Source: Rhodomicrobium sp. Az07 (GTDB lineage Bacteria; Pseudomonadota; Alphaproteobacteria; Rhizobiales; Rhodomicrobiaceae). From it: a DNA stretch of 64,000 bases. Positions 26,613 through 36,096 of this stretch are shown here, in pieces (the first letter of the stretch is position 1; every line of letters begins with the position of its first letter). The translations under genes were made by a program, and so were the position numbers. The stretch spans positions 1 to 64,000 of the forward strand of contig NZ_JAHFZG010000007.1 in assembly GCF_018619475.1 (NCBI RefSeq), written 5' to 3'. Below the pieces are notes generated by a model that worked only from the letters and a program-made list of their open reading frames with translations, searched no databases and had not been told where the DNA came from.

Positions 26613-29033
26613 ATGAAATTCACGCTTTCCTGGCTCAAGGACCATCTCGACACCGACGCCACGCTCGACGAGATCGCGGCGAAGCTCACGCTGATCGGCC
26701 TCGAAGTCGAAGGCATCGAGAACAAAGCCGCGAAGCTCGAAAGCTTCATCGTGGCGCGCGTCGTGGAGGCGGAGCCGCATCCGAACGCCGACAAGCTGCG
26801 TGTGCTGAAGGTCGACAACGGCAGCGAAGTGTTGCAGGTCGTCTGCGGCGCGCCGAACGCGCGGGCGGGCCTCCTCGGCGTGTTTGCCCAGCCCGGCACC
26901 TACGTTCCCGGCCTCGACGTGACGCTCGGCAAGGCGAGCATTCGCGGCGTCGAATCGCTCGGCATGATGTGTTCCGAGCGCGAGCTTCTGCTGTCCACCG
27001 AGCATAACGGCATCATCGAACTGCCGGAGGCGGCAACGGAGCATGTCGGCAAGCGCTTCGTGGATTTCGCCGGTCTCGACGATCCGGTGATCGAAATCGC
27101 AATCACGCCGAACCGCCCCGATTGCCTCGGCGTGCGCGGCGTTGCGCGCGACCTCGCGGCGGCTGGGCTCGGCACGCTGAAGCCCGCGCCGGAAGGCTTC
27201 GAGGGCGGCGCATTCCCCTCCCCCATCGCCATCGAATTGCCGTTCCCCGAAGGCGCGGAAAACGCCTGCCCGCATTTCGTCGGCCGTCTCGTGCGCGGCG
27301 TGAAGGTCGGTCCCTCGCCCGAATGGATGCAGCGCCGCCTGAAGGCCATCGGCCTGCGCCCGATCAATGCGGCGGTGGACGTGACGAACTATGTCTCCTA
27401 CGACCGCGCCCGCCCGCTCCACGTCTACGACGCGGACAAGCTCGAAGGCCCCATCGCGGCGCGTCTCGGTCGGCCAGCCGAAAGCTTCGTCGCGCTCGAC
27501 GGCAAGACCTATGAAGTGGACGACACGATGTGCGTGATCGCCGATGCGGCGCGCGTGCTGGGTCTCGGCGGCGTCATGGGCGGCGAGGCGTCGGGCACCA
27601 CCGAAGCGACGACATCGATCTTCATCGAAAGCGCCTATTTCGATCCGGCGCGCACCGCCGCCACCGGCCGCAAGACCGGCATCAATTCGGATGCGCGCTT
27701 CCGCTTCGAGCGCGGCATCGACCCGCAAAGCCAGTTCGAGGGGCTGGCGCTGGCGACGAAGCTGATCCTCGATTTCTGCGGCGGCGAGCCGAGCGACGCG
27801 GTTTCGGCCGGTGTGGCGCCGTCCGGCAAGCCCGCCGTGGCGTTCGACCCGGCGCTTGTGCAAAAACTGTCCGGCGCGCGCTTCTCCGGGGCGGAAATCG
27901 CCACCGCGCTCAAGCATCTCGGCTTCACCATCGCGGGCACCGGGCCCACTTTCACCGTCACGCCGCCGTCATGGCGCCCGGACATCAACGGCGCGGCCGA
28001 CCTCGTGGAAGAGGTGGTGCGGCTCTCAGGCGCCGAGCGGATCCCGTCAACGCCGCTGCCGCGCGATCCCGGCATCGCGCGCGCCGTGCTCACGCAGAGC
28101 CAGAAGCGCGTGCTTGCCGCACGCCGCACGCTCGCCACGCGCGGCCTCGTCGAAGCCGTCACCTGGTCCTTCATCGCCGAGGCCGAGGCGCGGCACTTCG
28201 GCGGCGGCGCGGCCGCGCTGAAGCTCGCCAACCCGATTTCGAGCGAAATGACCGACATGCGGCCGAGCCTTCTGCCCGGCCTTCTGCAAGCGGCGCGCGC
28301 GAACGCCAATCGCGGTTTCGCCGATGCGGCGCTGTTCGAGGTCGGCCAGTTTTTCCGGGGCGCGAAGCCGGAGGATCAGGCGAACGCGGCGAGCGGCGTC
28401 CGCACCGGCACGGCGCGGCTCGGCGGCGCTGGCCGAAACTGGGACGGCGCGGGCAAGGCGGTCGACGTGTTCGACGCGAAGGCGGACGCGCTCGCCGTGC
28501 TCGAAGCGCTTGGGCTCGACCCGGCCCGCGTGCAGGTCACGCGCGAAGCGCCCGCGTGGTATCACCCCGGCCGGTCGGGCGCGCTGAAGCTCGGGCCGAA
28601 AACCGTGCTCGGTCATTTCGGCGAGCTTCATCCCGAAACGCTGAAGGTGCTCGACATTTCCGGCCCGGTCGCCGTGTTCGAAATTGTCCTCGACGCCGTG
28701 CCCGCGCCACGCAAGAAGGGCACCGCCAAGGGCGCGCTCGTCATCTCGGGCTTCCAGCCCGTCCAGCGCGACTTCGCCTTCCTCGTCGACAAGGATGTCG
28801 AGGCCGCCGCGGTGCTGCGCGCCGCCGAGGGTGCGGAAAAGGCGCTCATCAGCCGCGTCGCAATGTTCGACGTGTTCGAGGGCAAGGGCGTGCCGGAAGG
28901 CAAGAAGTCGCTCGCCATCGAGGTGACGCTCACGCCGCCGGACCGCACGCTCACCGAGGCCGAGATTGAGGCCGTATCGCAGAAGGTCGTCGCGCAGGTG
29001 CAGAAGGCGACGGGGGCGGAGTTGCGGGGGTAG
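26613..29033 (+). CDS. pheT: Phenylalanine-tRNA ligase beta subunit
   Basis: PheT is the large subunit of the alpha2-beta2 enzyme that charges tRNA-Phe. The 806-aa product has the N-terminal tRNA-binding OB domain (EAEPHPNADKLRVLKVDNG, about 50-70), the B3/B4 editing domain (HVYDADKLEGPI region), a B5 domain, the catalytic-like module, and the C-terminal ferredoxin-fold anticodon-binding domain (SGFQPVQRDFAFLVD to the end). Length and domain order are normal. pheS is not adjacent: a NifU-like gene lies upstream instead. Confidence 0.97.
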   Translation: MKFTLSWLKDHLDTDATLDEIAAKLTLIGLEVEGIENKAAKLESFIVARVVEAEPHPNADKLRVLKVDNGSEVLQVVCGAPNARAGLLGVFAQPGTYVPGLDVTLGKASIRGVESLGMMCSERELLLSTEHNGIIELPEAATEHVGKRFVDFAGLDDPVIEIAITPNRPDCLGVRGVARDLAAAGLGTLKPAPEGFEGGAFPSPIAIELPFPEGAENACPHFVGRLVRGVKVGPSPEWMQRRLKAIGLRPINAAVDVTNYVSYDRARPLHVYDADKLEGPIAARLGRPAESFVALDGKTYEVDDTMCVIADAARVLGLGGVMGGEASGTTEATTSIFIESAYFDPARTAATGRKTGINSDARFRFERGIDPQSQFEGLALATKLILDFCGGEPSDAVSAGVAPSGKPAVAFDPALVQKLSGARFSGAEIATALKHLGFTIAGTGPTFTVTPPSWRPDINGAADLVEEVVRLSGAERIPSTPLPRDPGIARAVLTQSQKRVLAARRTLATRGLVEAVTWSFIAEAEARHFGGGAAALKLANPISSEMTDMRPSLLPGLLQAARANANRGFADAALFEVGQFFRGAKPEDQANAASGVRTGTARLGGAGRNWDGAGKAVDVFDAKADALAVLEALGLDPARVQVTREAPAWYHPGRSGALKLGPKTVLGHFGELHPETLKVLDISGPVAVFEIVLDAVPAPRKKGTAKGALVISGFQPVQRDFAFLVDKDVEAAAVLRAAEGAEKALISRVAMFDVFEGKGVPEGKKSLAIEVTLTPPDRTLTEAEIEAVSQKVVAQVQKATGAELRG

Positions 29034-29085
29034 GCAGCGGCACCGGTTGCCCGTCAGCGCGTGACGCTCTGACGGGCGGCGTGCG

Positions 29086-30102
29086 TCAGGCGAGCGTGCG
29101 CGCGACGCGGAAGCCGAAATTGCCGAGGCGGATGTCGGCGTAGAGGCGGCTGCGGCTCGCCGCGCGAAGGAATTGCGGGCCGTCGTTCCACGAGCCGCCG
29201 CGAAGCACATGACCGGAATTGCCGTTGACCTGCGGGCCGCCGCTCGCCTTCAGGTGGTCCTTCTTCTCCCAATAGCCGCGGTGCCACTTGTCCGCGCACC
29301 ACTCCCAGACATTGCCGTGAACCTGATACAGGCCCCACGGGTTCGCCTCGAACTCCAGCACCGGCACCGTGCCCTTGCGGTGCGCGCCCGCCTCGCCGCC
29401 GCCTTCGTAGACATGCGTGCCGTCGTAATTCGCCTGATTCGGCGTGATCGACGCGCCCCACCAGAACGGCGTCGTCGTCCCTGCGCGGGCGGCATATTCC
29501 CATTCGGCCTCGGAGGGCAGCCGGTATGGCTTGCGCGCAATCTTGGCGAGCCACTCGACATAGGCAGTGGCGTCCTTCCAGCTCACGCCGACGATGGGGT
29601 GACTGTCGTCTTGCGCAAAGCCGTGACTGCGAAGCGTGCCCGCGTCGTGGCCGGTCGCCGCGACGAACGCCTTGAACTCTCCGCGCGTCACCGCCGCGCG
29701 CCCGATGGCGAACGGCTTCGGGATCGTCGTCTCGTGTTGCGGGCTCTCCGCGCCGACCTCCCACGCCTCGCGCTGCGGCTCGTCGTTCGGCGCGCCTTGC
29801 AGGAAGCGGCCCGACGGCACGAGGACCAGTTCCGGCCCTTGCTCGATGTCCCTGAACCACTCGGTCTTGCCCGCGCCCGGCAGGAACCATTGCCCGTGCT
29901 CGTTCGTGGGGTGCGGCGTGTCGACCTCGATCCGGCCTTCATCCTTGTAGAGCGCCTCCAGCCGGTCGCGCTCGGCGCGCTCCTCCCCGGTTTCGACGCG
30001 GACGGGCGCGGCCGGAGCCTCCACTACGGGCGCGAACGCAAGAAGGTCATCGGCGGTCGGAGACCGCGATCCGAAGATGATCGAGAGAATTGAACGGCCC
30101 AT
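29086..30102 (-). CDS. SUMF1/FGE-fold protein without catalytic cysteines
   Basis: This 338-aa protein has a C-terminal formylglycine-generating-enzyme fold from about residue 95: LVLVPSGRFLQGAPNDEP, HPIVGVSWKDATAYVEWLA, YRLPSEAEWEYAARAGT, VWEWCADKW, and VLRGGSWNDGPQFLRAASRS to the end. True FGEs carry an active-site cysteine pair just after the GGSW segment; here that region (NDGPQFLRAASRSRLYADI) has none. It is therefore more likely a structural or otherwise adapted member (as in LepA/PvdO/gliding-type proteins). The N-terminal 90 residues are unrecognised and charged. No sulfatase gene is nearby. Confidence 0.85.
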   Translation of the reverse strand: MGRSILSIIFGSRSPTADDLLAFAPVVEAPAAPVRVETGEERAERDRLEALYKDEGRIEVDTPHPTNEHGQWFLPGAGKTEWFRDIEQGPELVLVPSGRFLQGAPNDEPQREAWEVGAESPQHETTIPKPFAIGRAAVTRGEFKAFVAATGHDAGTLRSHGFAQDDSHPIVGVSWKDATAYVEWLAKIARKPYRLPSEAEWEYAARAGTTTPFWWGASITPNQANYDGTHVYEGGGEAGAHRKGTVPVLEFEANPWGLYQVHGNVWEWCADKWHRGYWEKKDHLKASGGPQVNGNSGHVLRGGSWNDGPQFLRAASRSRLYADIRLGNFGFRVARTLA

Positions 30103-30453
30103 TTCCGGCTCCCTTGCCCGCCTCCGCGGCGCGCCCGTTCCACGCCGAACGGCGGAGCCGCTGAAACTCGTTTGCTCGCATGGGTACGCCAAGCCGAGGG
30201 CCAGTGCAAGACGCGAGAGGCGGCAGCGTGAACGCGGCCTCCTCCGGCGGGTGAACCGTTCTGCTACCTCCAGCCGATAGCCCGCCCCGTCTTTTTCGAC
30301 GGGCCTGATCCCGGCTCGCTGTGCCGCTGCCAGTCGGGGTCCGTTTGTGCGCCGCGAACGGTTTGGCGATGCGCACTTCGTGCTGCGGCCTCCTCCTTCC
30401 GACCTCACGCTCGAATTGCATGAAAATCGATCGCGGCGGACTAACCGGATGCC
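30103..30453. other. Intergenic region between SUMF1-like gene and argG
   Basis: This 351-bp GC-rich stretch lies between two minus-strand genes. A CCCGTC/GACGGG hairpin with a U-rich loop sits at 30286-30303. I see no gene, tRNA or clear terminator. Confidence 0.5.
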
Positions 30454-31683
30454 TTACAGCGCGCTCTTGTTCCGGCGCGCGCCGGTGAGGCGGAGCCTGA
30501 GCGCGTTCAGCTTGATGAACCCCGCCGCGTCGTGCTGATCGTAGGCCACCGCGCCTTCCTCGAACGTCACAAGCTCCTGATTGTAGAGCGAGAACGGGCT
30601 TTCGCGGCCGACCACATGCGCGCTTCCCTTGTAGAGCTTCAGCCGCACGGTGCCGGTGACGAACTCCTGGCTCTTGTCGATGGCGGCTTGCAGCATCTCG
30701 CGTTCGGGCGAAAACCAGAAGCCGTTATAGATCAGCTCGGCGTATTTCGGCATCAGCTCGTCCTTCAGATGCGCCGCGCCTCGGTCGAGCGTGATGCTCT
30801 CGATGCCGCGATGCGCCTGAAGCAGGATCGTGCCGCCGGGCGTCTCGTACACGCCGCGCGACTTCATGCCGACGAAACGGTTTTCCACGAGGTCGAGCCG
30901 CCCGATGCCGTGCTTCTTGCCGTAGTCGTTGAGGCGCGTGAGCAGCGTCGCGGGCGAAAGCCGCTCGCCGTCGATCGACACCGCGTCGCCCTTCTCGAAG
31001 CCGACCTCGATGATTTCGGGCGTGTTCGGCGCGTCTTCGGGCGAAACGGTGCGCTGATAGACGTAGTCCGGCGCTTCGATGGCCGGATCTTCGAGCAGCT
31101 TGCCCTCGGACGAGGTGTGCAGCAGGTTCGCGTCCACCGAGAACGGCGCATCGCCGCGCTTGTCCTTCGTCACGAGGATCTGGTTCTTCTCCGCGAAGTC
31201 GATCAGCGCCGTGCGCGACTTGAAATCCCACTCGCGCCACGGCGCAACGACGGTGATGTTCGGGTCGAGCGCGTAATAGGACAGCTCGAAGCGCACCTGA
31301 TCGTTGCCCTTGCCGGTGGCGCCATGGCAGACCGCGTCAGCGCCCGTCTCATGCGCGATTTCGATCTGGCGCTTGGCGATGAGCGGCCGCGCAATCGACG
31401 TGCCGAGCAGGTAGATGCCTTCATAGACGGCGTTCGCGCGGAACATCGGGAACACGTAATCGCGCACGAACTCCTCGCGCAGATCCTCGATGTAGATCTG
31501 CTGGATGCCGAGCAGCTCCGCCTTCCGGCGCGCGGGCTCAAGCTCCTCGCCCTGCCCGAGGTCGGCGGTGAAGGTCACGACCTCGCAGCCATAGGTGACT
31601 TGCAGCCATTTCAGGATGATCGACGTGTCGAGGCCGCCGGAATAGGCGAGGACGACTTTCTTGATGCTCTTCTTGTCGGACAT
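30454..31683 (-). CDS. argG: Argininosuccinate synthase
   Basis: ArgG joins citrulline and aspartate in arginine biosynthesis. The 409-aa product has the N-type ATP pyrophosphatase P-loop [18 protein letters not shown] near the N-terminus, the [20 protein letters not shown] motif at about 117-136, and the usual [12 protein letters not shown] segment. The start at 31683 is chosen by homology over a long upstream extension that has no family character. Confidence 0.97.
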   Translation of the reverse strand: MSDKKSIKKVVLAYSGGLDTSIILKWLQVTYGCEVVTFTADLGQGEELEPARRKAELLGIQQIYIEDLREEFVRDYVFPMFRANAVYEGIYLLGTSIARPLIAKRQIEIAHETGADAVCHGATGKGNDQVRFELSYYALDPNITVVAPWREWDFKSRTALIDFAEKNQILVTKDKRGDAPFSVDANLLHTSSEGKLLEDPAIEAPDYVYQRTVSPEDAPNTPEIIEVGFEKGDAVSIDGERLSPATLLTRLNDYGKKHGIGRLDLVENRFVGMKSRGVYETPGGTILLQAHRGIESITLDRGAAHLKDELMPKYAELIYNGFWFSPEREMLQAAIDKSQEFVTGTVRLKLYKGSAHVVGRESPFSLYNQELVTFEEGAVAYDQHDAAGFIKLNALRLRLTGARRNKSAL

Positions 31684-32139
31684 TTCGGGCTCTTCGCGGA
31701 TGTTGGGCGCTCGCGCGCAAGCTTGCTTCGCCCGGCGAACGGCTCGCGGACGAGGGGAAAACATGCCGCTACAAAAGCCCATGTCGACAAGATTGGGAAG
31801 ACGATTCTGATCGCGGAGTCCGGTCGCGGGCGTGGCCATAGATTTGGCGCTAAAGTTCTTGATCGAAATCAACGGGATGAGGACGCGCAAGCGCGCCATG
31901 AGCTGGTATGCAAAAGACCTTCACTATTCAGCCGAAGCTGTGGCCCATTTGCATCATAGGCGCGGCCTATCATGACAGCGTAAGTCTTTCTAATTCTTGC
32001 AGGTATTTTCTTGGCAATTTTAGGTTGCACAACTCGCTCCTGTTGCGCAACCCCACGTTAGTAACCGCCCGATGTCCCCGAGGCTAATCCTTTCAATAGC
32101 TCACGCCTGTGCGTGGCAATCTCGGCTTTTGGGGGATTT
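31684..32139. other. Divergent promoter region argG / omp
   Basis: This 456-bp region lies between diverging genes. It becomes AT-richer after about 31970 and carries the hairpin at 32023-32052 ahead of the outer-membrane protein gene. No RNA gene or coding sequence is recognised. Confidence 0.5.
32023..32052 (+). promoter_or_regulatory. Inverted repeat upstream of outer-membrane protein gene
   Basis: GGTTGCACAAC and GTTGCGCAACC form 11-bp arms with one mismatch around an 8-nt loop, about 88 bp before the gene at 32140. It could be an operator or a stabilising structure in a long 5' leader, as is common for abundant outer-membrane proteins. Confidence 0.45.
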
Positions 32140-32946
32140 ATGAAAAAGATCATTTTGGGTGTGGCGAGCGTCGTTGCGCTCTCGTCTTCGGCTTTCGCGG
32201 CCGATCTCTACAAGGGCGGCAGCCTGAAGGACGCGCCCGTTTACGAAGCTCCGGCGACTTGGACGGGGTTCTATCTCGGCGTGCATGGTGGCTACGGCTT
32301 CGGCGATCTCGATGGTCGCGTATATTATAACCCGGGCACCCCGGTTTACGACATTGCTGACAAGCAGAAGACGCAGTTTGACGGCGGCTTCGGCGGCGGC
32401 CAGATCGGTTACAACAAGCAGATCAGCAGCATTGTCCTCGGTATCGAAGCCGACATTTCGGGGAGCGCCATCGAAGGGAAAGACACCTTCACAACTAAAT
32501 CCTATTGGGGAAATGGGGCCGGCACCTACTCCAAGACCTTTGATGCAACGGTCGACTATTTTGGGACAGTGCGTGGACGTATCGGCTACGCGTTCGGCGG
32601 TGTGCTGCCTTATGTCACCGGTGGCTTCGCTTGGGGCCATGTTGAGTTGGATAACACCGTTTTCGGCAATGGTGAAGGCGCCGTCACCGACAAGGGCAAC
32701 GCCGACGCTACTTTGACAGGCTGGACGGCTGGCGGCGGATTGGAAGCCGCACTCACCGGAAACTGGAGTCTGAAAACGGAATACCTGTATGTCGATCTTG
32801 GAGACGAAGATTTTCACGTCATAGGCAAAAAAACTAACGGTAATGTCTTCGACACCGACCACTACAAGGGCGACGTGACCTTCCACACCGTTAAGCTCGG
32901 CCTGAACTACAAGTTCGGCGGCAACGTTTACGAGCCCCTGAAATAG
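32140..32946 (+). CDS. Outer-membrane beta-barrel protein (Omp25/RopB type)
   Basis: The 268-aa product has a signal peptide (MKKIILGVASVVALSSSAFA) and an 8-stranded barrel pattern typical of rhizobial Omp25/Omp31/RopB proteins: ATWTGFYLGVHGGYGFG at the mature N-terminus, VRGRIGYAFGGVLPYVTGGF, SLKTEYLYVDLGDEDF, and a terminal HTVKLGLNYKFGG strand. The start at 32140 has a GGGGGA upstream. A paralogue lies at 42679. A hairpin precedes it and an intrinsic terminator follows, so it is a single-gene unit. Confidence 0.93.
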   Translation: MKKIILGVASVVALSSSAFAADLYKGGSLKDAPVYEAPATWTGFYLGVHGGYGFGDLDGRVYYNPGTPVYDIADKQKTQFDGGFGGGQIGYNKQISSIVLGIEADISGSAIEGKDTFTTKSYWGNGAGTYSKTFDATVDYFGTVRGRIGYAFGGVLPYVTGGFAWGHVELDNTVFGNGEGAVTDKGNADATLTGWTAGGGLEAALTGNWSLKTEYLYVDLGDEDFHVIGKKTNGNVFDTDHYKGDVTFHTVKLGLNYKFGGNVYEPLK

Positions 32947-32972
32947 TCCGTACCCCATCCGGACTTCGGAAG

Positions 32973-33000
32973 CGGCGCCGAGAGGCGCCGTCTTTTGTTT
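32973..33000 (+). terminator. Intrinsic terminator after omp gene
   Basis: CGGCGCC (32973-32979), GAGA loop and GGCGCCG (32984-32990) form a perfect stem followed by TCTTTTGTTT. A second small stem, AGTCCG/CGGACT, lies directly over the stop codon at 32945-32965. Confidence 0.85.
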
Positions 33001-33152
33001 CCGGGTGTCTGCGAAGGCACGATGCGGGCGCGCGCCCGCTCCCCACTTCCCCGCTCGGCGGCGAGCGCCCGGTACCACCGCACGCCGCGCCGCGCATCGC
33101 CACCCACCGCCTCACACGCCGCCGTCTCTGGACATCGCGCGCGGGCGCGTCC

Positions 33153-34757
33153 ATGTTATCGCCCATGCAGGCGGAGCTTCTTTCGAACATCGCGGAATTC
33201 ACAGTCTCCGAGCTTTCCTTCGCCATCAAGCGCACGGTGGAGGACGCTTACGGCCTTGTACGCCTGCGCGGTGAAATCTCCGGCTATCGCGGGCCGCACT
33301 CCTCCGGCCACGCCTATCTCTCCCTCAAGGACGACAAGGCGCGCATCGACGCGGTGATCTGGCGCGGCACGTTCAATCACCTGAAGTTCAAGCCCGAGGA
33401 AGGGCTTGAGGTGATCGTCACCGGCCGCGTCACCACTTTCCCCGGCAAGTCGAGCTATCAGATCGTCATCGAGCAACTCGAACCGGCGGGCGCGGGCGCG
33501 CTCATGGCGCTGCTCGAAGAGCGCAAGAAGAAGCTCGCCGCCGAAGGGCTGTTCGACGAGAGCCGCAAGCGGCCGTTGCCGTTCTGGCCCGAGGTGGTCG
33601 GCATCGTCACGTCGCCCACGGGCGCGGTGATCCGCGACATGCTGCACGGCTTCACCGAGCGCTGCCCGACGCGCGTCATCGTGTGGCCCGTGCGCGTGCA
33701 GGGCGAAACCAGCGGCGCGGAAGTGTCCGCCGCGATCCGCGGATTCAACGCGCTCGACGGGTTCGGCCCGCTGCCGAGGCCCGACCTGTTGATCGTCGCG
33801 CGTGGCGGCGGCAGCCTCGAAGACCTCTGGGGCTTCAACGAGGAAGCCGTGGTCCGCGCCGTCGCCGAGAGCGCCATCCCGCTGATCTCCGCCGTCGGCC
33901 ATGAAACCGACTGGACGCTGATCGATCTCGTCGCCGATGCGCGCGCGCCGACGCCCACGAAGGCCGCCGAGTGGGCCGTGCCGAAGCATGCCGATCTCGT
34001 CCTCCGCCTCGCCGAGTGCATCGAGCGCGCGCGACGCTGCGTCCGCCGCAACCTCGAACGCATGCGCGCGGAATTTCGCGGCGCGGAACGAGGGCTGCCA
34101 CGCCCGCACACGCTTCTTCAGGTGCCGCGCCAGCGCCTCGACACGGCGGGCGCGCGGCTCGGCCACGCCCTCATCTATTTCACGGAGCGCTCGCGCGGAC
34201 GCTTCGAACGGTCCGCCGTGCGCCTCTCGCCGCGCCTTGTCGCTCGCCCCATCGTCGAGGCTCGCGAGCGTCTCGACCGCGCCGCCACCTTCAACGCGCG
34301 GGCTTTCCGCGATGTCGTCGTCCGCAAGCGCGAGCGCTGGACTGTGCGCGCCGATCGGCTCAATGCGGGCCTTCTCGCCACGCCGACCCAGCGCGGCATC
34401 GAGCGGATGCTCATGCTCGCCGCGCGCGCCGATCAGGCCGTGACGAACCTCGCGCAGCGCCATAGGCAGCGGGTTGCGGCACTCAGCCAGCTTCTCCAGA
34501 GCCTTAGCCACAAGAGCGTGCTCGAACGCGGCTTCGCGCTCGTGCGCGGCGCTGACGGCCGGGTGATACGCCGCGCCGCATCGGTGCCCGCCGCCGCCGC
34601 CCTTGACATCGAATTCGCGGATGGTCACGTTCAGGCTCACAGGGCCGCCGCCGATGCGGAAGCCGAGCCTGCGCCGACGCGTCGACGCTCGACCACGCAA
34701 CAGCCACCCCGGCGCGCGACTTCCAAAGACAAGGACGGGCAGGGCACGCTGCTTTAG
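33153..34757 (+). CDS. xseA: Exodeoxyribonuclease VII large subunit
   Basis: XseA is the large subunit of the single-strand-specific exonuclease VII used in repair and recombination. The 534-aa product has the N-terminal OB-fold (FTVSELSFAIKRTVEDAYG, then VRLRGEISGYRGPHSSGHAY), the catalytic domain (FWPEVVGIVTSPTGAVIRDM, RPDLLIVARGGGSLEDLW with GFNEE, and SAVGHETDWTLIDLVAD), and a long arginine-rich coiled-coil C-terminus. The partner xseB is not in the window. It is followed 12 bp later by a DUF2093 gene. Confidence 0.96.
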   Translation: MLSPMQAELLSNIAEFTVSELSFAIKRTVEDAYGLVRLRGEISGYRGPHSSGHAYLSLKDDKARIDAVIWRGTFNHLKFKPEEGLEVIVTGRVTTFPGKSSYQIVIEQLEPAGAGALMALLEERKKKLAAEGLFDESRKRPLPFWPEVVGIVTSPTGAVIRDMLHGFTERCPTRVIVWPVRVQGETSGAEVSAAIRGFNALDGFGPLPRPDLLIVARGGGSLEDLWGFNEEAVVRAVAESAIPLISAVGHETDWTLIDLVADARAPTPTKAAEWAVPKHADLVLRLAECIERARRCVRRNLERMRAEFRGAERGLPRPHTLLQVPRQRLDTAGARLGHALIYFTERSRGRFERSAVRLSPRLVARPIVEARERLDRAATFNARAFRDVVVRKRERWTVRADRLNAGLLATPTQRGIERMLMLAARADQAVTNLAQRHRQRVAALSQLLQSLSHKSVLERGFALVRGADGRVIRRAASVPAAAALDIEFADGHVQAHRAAADAEAEPAPTRRRSTTQQPPRRATSKDKDGQGTLL

Positions 34758-34769
34758 GGACCGACAGAG

Positions 34770-34997
34770 ATGAATCGCATGGAGCGCCCCTTCGCCTTCG
34801 GGCAGGAAGCTAAAATCCGCTATCTCGACGGCGAGTTTCAGGTGTTGAAGCACGGCGCCTATGTGCGCTGCGCTGTCACGGGCGAGCCGATCCGCGTCGA
34901 GGAACTGAAATACTGGAGCGTGGCGTATCAGGAGCCGTATATCAACGCGGCGGCCTCGCTGCGTCGCCATCTCGAACGCCAGCGCGCGAAGGGCTGA
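34770..34997 (+). CDS. DUF2093 family protein
   Basis: A 75-aa protein matching the alphaproteobacterial DUF2093 family: FGQEAKIRYLDGEFQVLKHG, then AYVRCAVTGEPIRVEELKYW and SVAYQEPYINAAASLRR. It sits just after xseA, a common arrangement. Function is unknown. The single CAVTG cysteine does not form a zinc knuckle. Confidence 0.93.
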   Translation: MNRMERPFAFGQEAKIRYLDGEFQVLKHGAYVRCAVTGEPIRVEELKYWSVAYQEPYINAAASLRRHLERQRAKG

Positions 34998-35010
34998 CAC
35001 GCTCCTTATC

Positions 35011-36096
35011 TTACGCGTCGCGACGCGGGACTGAGCGCGCGATGGCGGCCAGCAGCGCGGCTTCGTCGCCCGCCCGGAAGCGCACGTCGATGGGCAGCGC
35101 GGCGGCGGCTTCGTAAAGCTCGGCCAGCGCGCCGGAACGGCCCTTCAGCCGCGCCCGGTCCTTCTCTGTCGTGACGAGAAGGGCGCTGAGTGCCCGAGCG
35201 CGCGATTGCAGCCCGCGCGCATCGGCCTCCGAGAACGGATGATGATCCGGGAACGCGCGCGCCTCCGCCACCGGGACGCCCGCCTCTTTCAGCGTATCGA
35301 AGAACTTGCCGGGTCTGCCGATGCCGCAAAAGGCCAGCACCGGCTGCCCCCGTAGCGCGTCGTCGATCAGCGGCACGATCTCCGCGCGGAAGACGGGTAC
35401 ACCGGCGCGCTTCAATCGGTCGTCGCCGGGAAAGGCCCCCGCCGAACCGCCGAGGATGACGATGGCATCGGCGCGAGCGAGTTGCGCATCGAGCGGCGCG
35501 CGCAACGGCCCCAGCGGAAACACGCGCGCGTTGCCAATCCCTACGCCGCCATCCACCACCACAACGCAGAAATCCTTGACGAGCAACGGGTTCTGAAAGC
35601 CATCGTCCATGATGATCGTGTCGGGCGGCGCCGTTTCCTGCGAGCCGCGCGCGATGGTTCCGCTCGCCGCAAGAGGCTCGCTCCCTCCGCCCATCGCCTC
35701 GATGAGCCGCGCCCCCGCCCGCCGATCCCGGCTCACCACGGTTGGCGCGGCGCGGGCCAGAAGCAGCGGCTCGTCGCCGACTCGTTCCGCGCCGTCTGCC
35801 TCGCCGTCGATGAGACAAGGGCCGCGTTCGCTGCCGCCGTAGCCGCGCGTGAGAAAGGCGGGGCGCCGACCGATCCCTTGCAGCAGAGCGGCGAGTTTCA
35901 GCGCGACCGGCGTCTTGCCCGCGCCACCCATCGTGAAATTGCCGACGCAAAGAACGGGCAAGGTGCTGCGATAAGGCTCGGCCTTGCGAAGCCGACGTTC
36001 GGCGATGCCGCCATAAGCGGCCGAGACGGGCCAGAGCGCCCACGCCGCGAGCGGCGTTGCGCCGCCGTACCACCAGCGAGGCGGCTCAAGGCGCAT
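35011..36096 (-). CDS. lpxK: Tetraacyldisaccharide 4'-kinase
   Basis: LpxK phosphorylates the lipid A precursor at the 4' position in the inner membrane. The 361-aa product has an N-terminal membrane-associated helix (PRWWYGGATPLAAWALWPVS) and the Walker A VGNFTMGGAGKTPVALKLA at about residues 52-70. It also has FLTRGYGGSERG and IIMDDGFQNPLLVKDF, the family's DDGFQ motif. The start at 36096 overlaps the end of the upstream waaA fusion by 11 bp, and the product order (KDO transferase, then lipid A kinase) fits one LPS operon. Confidence 0.96.
   Translation of the reverse strand: MRLEPPRWWYGGATPLAAWALWPVSAAYGGIAERRLRKAEPYRSTLPVLCVGNFTMGGAGKTPVALKLAALLQGIGRRPAFLTRGYGGSERGPCLIDGEADGAERVGDEPLLLARAAPTVVSRDRRAGARLIEAMGGGSEPLAASGTIARGSQETAPPDTIIMDDGFQNPLLVKDFCVVVVDGGVGIGNARVFPLGPLRAPLDAQLARADAIVILGGSAGAFPGDDRLKRAGVPVFRAEIVPLIDDALRGQPVLAFCGIGRPGKFFDTLKEAGVPVAEARAFPDHHPFSEADARGLQSRARALSALLVTTEKDRARLKGRSGALAELYEAAAALPIDVRFRAGDEAALLAAIARSVPRRDA

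Noticed and set aside
26229-27917. A 562-aa minus-strand open frame over the NifU-like and pheT genes
   Set aside because: Antisense to pheT; composition is that of a shadow frame.
30286-30303. CCCGTC/GACGGG hairpin as an argG terminator
   Set aside because: The T-run is in the loop and not after the stem; only a generic hairpin can be claimed.
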